This document shows, in pieces, positions 58,970 through 64,000 of a stretch of DNA of 64,000 nucleotides. The DNA is from Bdellovibrionales bacterium (GTDB lineage: Bacteria; Bdellovibrionota; Bdellovibrionia; Bdellovibrionales; JAGQZY01), in contig JAIEOS010000026.1 in the NCBI GenBank assembly GCA_019750295.1, positions 1 through 64,000 on the forward strand, read 5' to 3'. Under the pieces are notes generated by a model. It made no database searches, was not told where the DNA came from, and saw only the letters and a program-made list of their open reading frames with translations. Made by a program: the position numbers and the translations under genes. Positions within the stretch are counted from its first letter, which is position 1. Each line of letters starts with the position of its first letter.

Positions 58970-59210
58970 AAAATTTCTTTCCCTGCGCGAGCCCGCTCGC
59001 CAGGGAGGGATACCGTCGTCCATCGAGGACATAACCTCTACAAGACATTTGCGGTTGCGGTCTGCACAGATAATCCGTGATACCTCGAGTGAAGAGTTTG
59101 TGACAATCTTTCCATCCATGAGAGCGTTGTCGTCTTGGCGTCCAGCCAAGCCGAATTAAACCGTTGTTTCTATTTTCATTTTTATCAAAAAAAAACAAAT
59201 TCCCACACAA
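58970..59210. other. intergenic stretch with one hairpin
   Basis: No convincing gene is seen. TCCCTG-c-GCGAGC-cc-GCTCGC-CAGGGA (58980-59006) forms a strong hairpin with one bulged base just after the secreted-protein gene; no T-run follows on the plus strand. The rest leads into the RAYT-like relic. Confidence 0.5.
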
Positions 59211-59576
59211 ACCAAAGCCCAAGGGGCGAGGACGCCCCGCGCGGAAGGCCTCCACGGATGGACAGATCGAGAACAAATAATCCCTGCTGTTCCAGAAGAG
59301 AAAACGGCAAATTACTCACCCCATAAAACTCCCTGTCTTCAAATTAAGCTTTCCAATCGATATGGGTATTATAAGTTCATCCGCGCGGTGACGGCGGCGG
59401 TTGCGATGGCTGTCAGTGGTGTGAATCGATGGAATAAGAATTTGTCGGGTCGAAAGTTTTGGGATTATCGGCCGTTCACTCGAGTTGTGATGGGGTATAG
59501 GGATTCGGTGTGCAGAGACCTATTGCGCGGCAGATGGGGGCTGCTATTCGAGGGGCTTCTTCGCGAAGGGCACTAG
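59211..59576 (+). pseudogene. relic of a REP-associated tyrosine transposase (RAYT)-like gene
   Basis: One open frame without a start codon in place reads from about 59211. Its central part QIKLSNRYGYYKFIRAVTAAVA and then MAVSGVNRWNKNLSGRKFWDYRPFTRVV resembles the C-terminal part of RAYT/Y1-type transposases (N-H-I-H-L-x-I-K, F-I-R-A-x-T, K-F-W-D-x-R-P-F-T-R-V-V). The HUH centre and the catalytic Tyr region are missing, and the frame runs into the 3' end of the nuclease gene on the other strand. It also contains the hairpin GGGGCG-AGGA-CGCCCC (59223-59238). The family call rests on remembered motif pattern and needs a search. Confidence 0.4.
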
Positions 59577-60041
59577 GGGCTCTTTGGTGTCCGCGGGTAG
59601 TCGGAGCTTGGCGCACCAGTCGAGTTTTTGTTTGGTTTCGCCGTGGTAGGTGTAGGCCAGGTTGTTTTTCATCAATATGTCCTTGAGGGATCGGCCATCG
59701 ACGATGACTGTGGCGAGGATTCGGAAATACTTGTCACGCTCCACGTTTTCTAAGTGAACTTGCTTTGCATTTTTCAATAGATTTTCGATGAGTTTTTGTG
59801 CGGTTCTCGCCGCTTGCTTTTCGCAAGGCAATTTCCCCTTCATTTCGGGAGTGTCAAGATCAGCCACGCGAACATTAATTTTTCGACCAATAATGGCTGG
59901 GACATTAGGAATGTCGAACGTGAGCGTGTCACCGTCGTAATTCTTGATATATTTCACACAACGGAAAGTGGAATCATCGTGTTGGCAGGGCGTTTCCGCC
60001 GCTGCCAAAACCAGGATGAGATTAAAAAATAATCCCACCAT
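59544..60041 (-). CDS. secreted thermonuclease-like (SNase) protein
   Basis: 165 residues, signal peptide (LFFNLILVLAAAETP). The staphylococcal-nuclease fold is recognisable: IKNYDGDTLTFDIP (catalytic Asp), INVRVADLDTPEMKG (Arg and the D-T-P-E motif), and LENVERDKYFRILATVIVDGRSLKDILMKNNLAYTY (D-K-Y-x-R-x-L). Extra cysteines (TPC, FRC, LPC, WCA) suggest disulfides. It degrades nucleic acids outside the cytoplasm, fitting a predatory lifestyle. Starts 3 bp after the deiminase gene. Confidence 0.92.
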   Translation of the reverse strand: MVGLFFNLILVLAAAETPCQHDDSTFRCVKYIKNYDGDTLTFDIPNVPAIIGRKINVRVADLDTPEMKGKLPCEKQAARTAQKLIENLLKNAKQVHLENVERDKYFRILATVIVDGRSLKDILMKNNLAYTYHGETKQKLDWCAKLRLPADTKEPLVPFAKKPLE

Positions 60042-60044
60042 TTC

Positions 60045-61133
60045 CTAGTGAATCACCGTCGCGTTCATACCGCGAACTAAATTCGCAAAAGGCATTGGGG
60101 GATAGTTCATAGTGATGCAATGAATACCGCCCTGACCTTGCGTCGCTAACTGGCGTGAAGGAACCGTTACCACTTTGTAACCAAACGACTTATAAAGATC
60201 AATCACCTTTTGATCATTCTTTTCACCAAACACAGGAACAAAGGCCGTATCGTCGACTATGATCGAGTTGATATACGTTTCGTAGTTGAGATCCGGCTCG
60301 GGCACTAAATGAACTTTAAAACCCATTTGCTCAAGCTTAGCCACGTAAGACTCTTCATCCGTAATCACATCGTCATCAGTTAAGAATTTAATGACTTCAT
60401 CCGTGTGACCAATCCCCTTTAAGTGTTTAAAGCGAGTGACTGTTTTGCAACCGTACATATTTTTGAATATATCATCGGGAATAGCCGCCGTATCAGAGAC
60501 ACCACCGGGATAAGATTTTTTACGGTTGACCAAAAGGCAATCCCCCCGACTATTCACTCCAAAGTTTCCGCCCTCGTAAAAATAATTGTGCGAAAACATG
60601 TTCACGCCAAACAACTGTTTAAAGTAAGCATCCGGCTCAAAGTTGTAATAATAGCGCGCATTTGAAAGAGCAAACTTACCGTCTTCCCATATAGGCATTG
60701 GCAAGTTGTCGCGAGACCAAAAGTCATTGGAACCACTCACGGGAACCTGCAAAACATGAAGTCTTTCTTGAGGAATAAACTGTGAATATTTTTGCACTAA
60801 ACTCTTTTGGTAATTCTTATCGCCAGATTGGGTATAAACGATCAACTGGACATCGCTTGGCAAGTTGGAGGCGACGATTTGCTTCATGGCTTTTGCGACA
60901 CCGTAATAGTCATCGTCACTCATAACGATGTAGCCCGTTTTACCGTATTCAAAAAAAGGCTGAACGTTGTCGGCACGATACCCCACTGGACCCGGCTGCG
61001 ACGACCGTGCCGCTTGTGAGTTGTGTTGAGCCATCATTTCGATCTGCTCATCGCTCGGTCCGTGAACTGGCAGCTGTTGAGCCCAAAGAGATTGAGCTGT
61101 TAGTAGAATTAAGCTCGTTAAAAGTACTCTCAT
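60045..61133 (-). CDS. secreted agmatine/peptidylarginine-deiminase-family protein
   Basis: 362 residues from the ATG after GGGGGG. Signal peptide (LLTSLILLTAQSLWAQ). The guanidino-modifying fold has its catalytic set: SRDNLPMP (Asp), FYEGGNFGV (Glu/Gly/Gly/Asn), GIGHTDEV (His) and the nucleophile in QGGIHCITMNYPP (Cys near the C-terminus). Members deiminate agmatine or peptidyl-arginine. Agmatine deiminases are cytoplasmic; an exported form is more like Porphyromonas PPAD in location, but the substrate cannot be read. It precedes the nuclease gene in an operon. Confidence 0.88.
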   Translation of the reverse strand: MRVLLTSLILLTAQSLWAQQLPVHGPSDEQIEMMAQHNSQAARSSQPGPVGYRADNVQPFFEYGKTGYIVMSDDDYYGVAKAMKQIVASNLPSDVQLIVYTQSGDKNYQKSLVQKYSQFIPQERLHVLQVPVSGSNDFWSRDNLPMPIWEDGKFALSNARYYYNFEPDAYFKQLFGVNMFSHNYFYEGGNFGVNSRGDCLLVNRKKSYPGGVSDTAAIPDDIFKNMYGCKTVTRFKHLKGIGHTDEVIKFLTDDDVITDEESYVAKLEQMGFKVHLVPEPDLNYETYINSIIVDDTAFVPVFGEKNDQKVIDLYKSFGYKVVTVPSRQLATQGQGGIHCITMNYPPMPFANLVRGMNATVIH

Positions 61134-61320
61134 AGTTTCCCCCCTATATTGAGATACAAAATAGCTTAGACCCCCAAGACGCCGAATGGGAAATAGATTC
61201 ATTTGCTCCCCGTTCCAATCTTAAACGGTCTGTAATTTTGTGTGCGAAGAAACTGAGCATATGGCTCTCTCGGCCGTTTTACGGCTTGACGGCTCGGCGT
61301 CTCAGGTCAAAGATAATTGT

Positions 61321-61740
61321 ATGAATATCAATCGCCGATCCAAGATCTACATCAGACCCGACGTGCAAAACTCTTTTATCAAGTTTTTAATCGCCTTCTG
61401 GTTGATCAGCTTATCCATGACGGTGGCCTGTTTGTTTTTTATCCTTATGGCCGTGGCCGTGGAATCGGGGGATGCCACCGTTCTCAACATGGTGATCCAC
61501 AACGTCTCTCAAAACTTAGGCGTTGTGATCCTAGGATTTTTGGGACTCATTCTTTTTGCGCTCGGCTTTGGATACTGGTTTTTTCGGTCGTTCACTACAA
61601 AAATTTGCGGCCCGATCTACAACATTCATCTCAGAGTCAAAGAGAAGCTCGATGGAAAGCCCAATGTGAGTGTTAAGATTCGAGAAGATGATTTCTATCA
61701 TGACCTTGTCGAAGACATAAATAAACTTCTTCAAAAATAA
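61321..61740 (+). CDS. small two-helix membrane protein, HAMP-like C-terminus
   Basis: 139 residues from MNINRRSKIYI; the ribosome-binding site is weak. Two transmembrane helices (about 20-47 and 64-88), then a cytoplasmic segment GPIYNIHLRVKEKLDGKPNVSVKIREDDFYHDLVEDINKLL, resembling a lone HAMP/P-type linker without an output domain. No partner signalling gene is adjacent. Convergent with the prepilin gene 2 bp away. Confidence 0.6.
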   Translation: MNINRRSKIYIRPDVQNSFIKFLIAFWLISLSMTVACLFFILMAVAVESGDATVLNMVIHNVSQNLGVVILGFLGLILFALGFGYWFFRSFTTKICGPIYNIHLRVKEKLDGKPNVSVKIREDDFYHDLVEDINKLLQK

Positions 61741-61742
61741 AT

Positions 61743-62711
61743 CTATTTTTTCTTATATTCGCGCGGCGGTTTAGTGAATTCGATGCGGAACACCGTTGTA
61801 CCAATATCGTCGCGGATAATGGACATCGTTTTTGCCAAAGTGTTCATGACAATTTTCTTATCGAAGACCCCAGAGTTTCCGGTGAGTTCGGATCGCGAGA
61901 ATGTGCACTTTGTTCCATCGCAAACGGCCTCATACTTTAAAAGCTTGACCGGCTGAATGCGTACACTAGAGCCGATGGAGCCCAGTGGAGGAAGATGGCG
62001 AAGAAATTCGTCCAAAGTTGTAATCGTTGTTTTCGATCCTGAAGGATTAAAGATTCCGCCGTCGAAGATTCCCCCCGGAAGATCATACTTAATGACATTT
62101 CCTGAGGGATCAGGGTAACCGATAAACATCGCCGCTCGCCGACGAGGGTTCGCCGACGACAGGGGCATAAATGCAGAGCTATCCACGGCCAAAAGCCCCT
62201 TCGGATCGAGAAGCTGAGAGTTTTTTGTCGCCAAAAAAGCACCGCGATTAAATCCCTCAAACGTTAAGCTTGCGGGAGTCGATATGTTCCCGGGCGGTGC
62301 TCCAACAGCGTAGGCCATGACGGGATCTGCGAACACTGAAAATCCCCGGCGATCATCTTGAACTAAAAGTAAGAATTCGGTCTTCGCCCCAACACCTAGA
62401 GTGAAAACACGCTTTATCGTGCTCTGCCCGAGGTAGAAACTGCTCATCCGATCCGGCTCGTAGTCAAAGAAGGGGTGGCCCGCGTCGTCTCTGATCGTCA
62501 GTTGATTAAGAGAGGGAGCGATGTTTCTAAAATCCTTAATGGCAATCTTATCCGATAAAAGAGTATCGACTTTGTAGTCTAAATTTTTCTCGAGCTGAAC
62601 CGCCATTTTTTGTGTAGAAATCACCGATTGGGTGACGATCCCACCCAAAATCACAGTGATTGAAGCTGCGATCACGACTTCCATGATCGAGAAACCCTTA
62701 TTGTTGATCAT
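61743..62711 (-). CDS. prepilin-like protein (PilW/PulJ type)
   Basis: 322 residues from MINNKGFSIMEVVIAASITVILGG. The type IV prepilin signature is clear: short basic leader ending in Gly, then Phe+1 and Glu+5, and a hydrophobic helix. The long C-terminal part is beta-rich with one CDGTKC loop. It is probably a minor pilin or pseudopilin that starts or caps the fibre. It is third in a minus-strand cluster entering from the right edge. Confidence 0.85.
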   Translation of the reverse strand: MINNKGFSIMEVVIAASITVILGGIVTQSVISTQKMAVQLEKNLDYKVDTLLSDKIAIKDFRNIAPSLNQLTIRDDAGHPFFDYEPDRMSSFYLGQSTIKRVFTLGVGAKTEFLLLVQDDRRGFSVFADPVMAYAVGAPPGNISTPASLTFEGFNRGAFLATKNSQLLDPKGLLAVDSSAFMPLSSANPRRRAAMFIGYPDPSGNVIKYDLPGGIFDGGIFNPSGSKTTITTLDEFLRHLPPLGSIGSSVRIQPVKLLKYEAVCDGTKCTFSRSELTGNSGVFDKKIVMNTLAKTMSIIRDDIGTTVFRIEFTKPPREYKKK

Positions 62712-62740
62712 CGATGCTTTTGTTCCCCTGCTTTTCAAAT

Positions 62741-63190
62741 TCACCGCCCCACTATAAATTCGTAGGTGCGCGCTTCTCCCGCCCAATCTCGGTGCGTGAA
62801 GCGAACCGTGACCAAATACATTCCTGCATAGGATCCCAAAGACTGAATCGCATAACCGTAGCGCCCAGGACATTCTTTACATTGCTCCACTGGAGCATCT
62901 ATATCTAAAGACCATGCCATGGGAAGTTTTGAAGTGTCGTTTAAAAGTCCTTCGACCGAACGCTCTTTACTCAGAGTAATAATCTGAGTACTAAACGACT
63001 GACGAATATTTTCGATGATCGCGTCGACCATGTTATCGGAGGTATTAAGAGTGGCGCTCTCGCTGGTCAGTTTCGCAATCTGACTCGAACCGATAAACAC
63101 TCCTAGAAAAACCATCATAAACAACCCGGCGCCGACCATCACTTCGACGAGAGTAAAGCCTTTGTTGTTTGAAAGTAATTTACATCCCAT
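62741..63190 (-). CDS. minor prepilin-like protein (PilV/GspI type)
   Basis: 149 residues, leader MGCKLLSNNKG followed by FTLVEVMVGAGLFMMVFLGVFIG, the prepilin peptidase cleavage site and hydrophobic N-helix with Glu+5. The globular part has a CKEC pair and a closing strand set (MYLVTVRFTHRDWAGEARTYEFIV). It overlaps the upstream gene by 11 bp. Probable minor pilin. Confidence 0.85.
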   Translation of the reverse strand: MGCKLLSNNKGFTLVEVMVGAGLFMMVFLGVFIGSSQIAKLTSESATLNTSDNMVDAIIENIRQSFSTQIITLSKERSVEGLLNDTSKLPMAWSLDIDAPVEQCKECPGRYGYAIQSLGSYAGMYLVTVRFTHRDWAGEARTYEFIVGR

Positions 63191-64000
63191 ATTTTCTCTC
63201 GAGTTCGAAAATATTAAAATTGCGAAGTCGCTTAATGCACGTGGTGTCCGGATCGGTCACGTTCACTCGCGCACAATCGGGATCTACGGAAGTCCACCGC
63301 ACGGGATTCTTAGTGGGCGAACCTTGCATAAAATAAAGAGTGCTACATCGAATGCGATCGGCCATGACCGGCAATCCTGGATCAGGGTGCCAGTGCGGAC
63401 CGGGAATGGTATTGCACGAAGATCCATCGGCTCTTTTAATAATACTTCGTGCCCGTAAGAACTCAACCGCCTCTGGGTGATGCATGCTGTACATGCGGAT
63501 TCCCGCATCAAAGGCCGAGGGGTCGACCACAAAATCTTTAGTGGGAATAAATGTTCCGATCATCGTGAGCGGCCGGGTTCGCGGAGCGATGACGATGCGC
63601 TGACACACATAAAATCCGGCGACATAATCCACCGAGGAAGCGATAGTGCAGGTCGCCATAATTGATTTCGTTTCGAAGTTGAGACTGTTCGACGAAATCA
63701 AACGATCTGTGGGTGTCGCCGCGTCCGCTGCAAAATGCCAGGAGTTCTCCGCCTTGAGCGCAAAGTTTTGCTCCCAATTGTTTTTGATGGCATCAAGGTT
63801 CACCCCTCCAGAGTCGATTTCTCCTCCGGAGCATCCTTTTAAAATCTCTCGATAATCAATAGACTCGGTCGGCATGCCGCTCGCATTGATTGCATTATCA
63901 AAATTAGCATCTTTATACAGATTACTTTCCAGTGTGAGGCTCCCACTGCTGTTTCTAAACTTAAAGTAGGCCGCGTTTTCTCGCTGGCATCTTCCTTTAT
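63180..64000 (-). CDS. pilus-associated secreted protein, 5' end outside the window
   Basis: The frame is open from the right edge to the stop at 63180, giving about 272 residues without a start; a Met at 63875 is probably internal, since the codons upstream (NLYKDANFDNAINASG) read as protein. The visible part is Cys-containing and beta-rich, with no transmembrane segment. Position before two prepilin genes suggests a PilX- or PilY-like minor pilus component. The prepilin leader, if any, lies beyond the edge. Confidence 0.6.
   Translation of the reverse strand, partial: KGRCQRENAAYFKFRNSSGSLTLESNLYKDANFDNAINASGMPTESIDYREILKGCSGGEIDSGGVNLDAIKNNWEQNFALKAENSWHFAADAATPTDRLISSNSLNFETKSIMATCTIASSVDYVAGFYVCQRIVIAPRTRPLTMIGTFIPTKDFVVDPSAFDAGIRMYSMHHPEAVEFLRARSIIKRADGSSCNTIPGPHWHPDPGLPVMADRIRCSTLYFMQGSPTKNPVRWTSVDPDCARVNVTDPDTTCIKRLRNFNIFELERKYGM

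Overview
The window looks like chromosomal DNA of a Bdellovibrio-type bacterium (Bdellovibrionota). The grounds are an Agl/Glt-type gliding-motor operon with an AgmX/PglI C-terminal domain protein, a DUF4423 (TIGR02147-type) regulator, a DUF4214 lipoprotein, a SWIB-domain protein with a lysine-rich tail, many small lipoproteins and outer-membrane barrels, and a Ku/LigD pair. Base composition looks moderate throughout (not computed). I saw no rRNA, tRNA, CRISPR array, prophage or intact insertion sequence. The taxonomic placement is inference.

Layout. 0-0.4 kb: a MerR/CueR-type promoter drives a shortened copper-chaperone-like gene. 0.4-12.4 kb: mixed housekeeping and envelope genes (desaturase, decayed TauE/SafE exporter, barrel and lipoproteins, SlyD, YaiI family, an acyltransferase / GDPD / terminase-small-subunit-like operon, an EEP phosphodiesterase, an AsmA/DUF748-like protein). 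12.5-18.9 kb: a probable lipid-A/envelope modification island with an EptA-type phosphoethanolamine transferase, two PAP2 phosphatases, a barrel protein and an OmpR-family two-component system. 18.9-25.6 kb: YaeQ, SWIB protein, an SbmA/YddA-like and NdvA-like ABC exporter pair, a GNAT enzyme and a frameshifted secreted-protein gene. 25.8-36.0 kb: a compact ten-gene operon for a trans-envelope proton-driven machine (TolQ/ExbB, two ExbD/TolR, large TPR protein, small periplasmic protein, TonB/AgmX-like protein, lipoprotein, outer-membrane barrel, small TPR protein, VWA lipoprotein), preceded by a near-consensus sigma-54 promoter. 36.1-47.1 kb: lipoprotein methyltransferase, zinc alcohol dehydrogenase, isochorismatase-like hydrolase, YihY protein, LigD-Ku repair operon, SRAP protein. 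47.1-53.0 kb: secreted proteins, a PhoD-like phosphatase and a split HTH/DUF4423 regulator operon. 53.0-64.0 kb: a LexA-like S24 protein without its DNA-binding domain behind a four-half-site operator, an M48 lipoprotein protease, an unusually long PBP1A, a RAYT-like relic, a secreted nuclease, a secreted PAD-family deiminase, and a prepilin-like cluster running off the right edge.

How it fits together. The centrepiece is the sigma-54-preceded Agl/Glt-type operon: motor subunits in the inner membrane, a TonB-like spanning protein, and barrel, TPR and lipoprotein partners in the outer envelope, ending with a VWA lipoprotein that could contact a surface. Two very long perfect inverted repeats (98 bp with a 6-bp loop, and 70 bp with no loop and two head-to-head DnaA boxes at its centre) sit between divergent genes and are not explained by any gene. 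Several genes are visibly decaying (copZ-like, TauE/SafE, a secreted protein gene, the RAYT relic).
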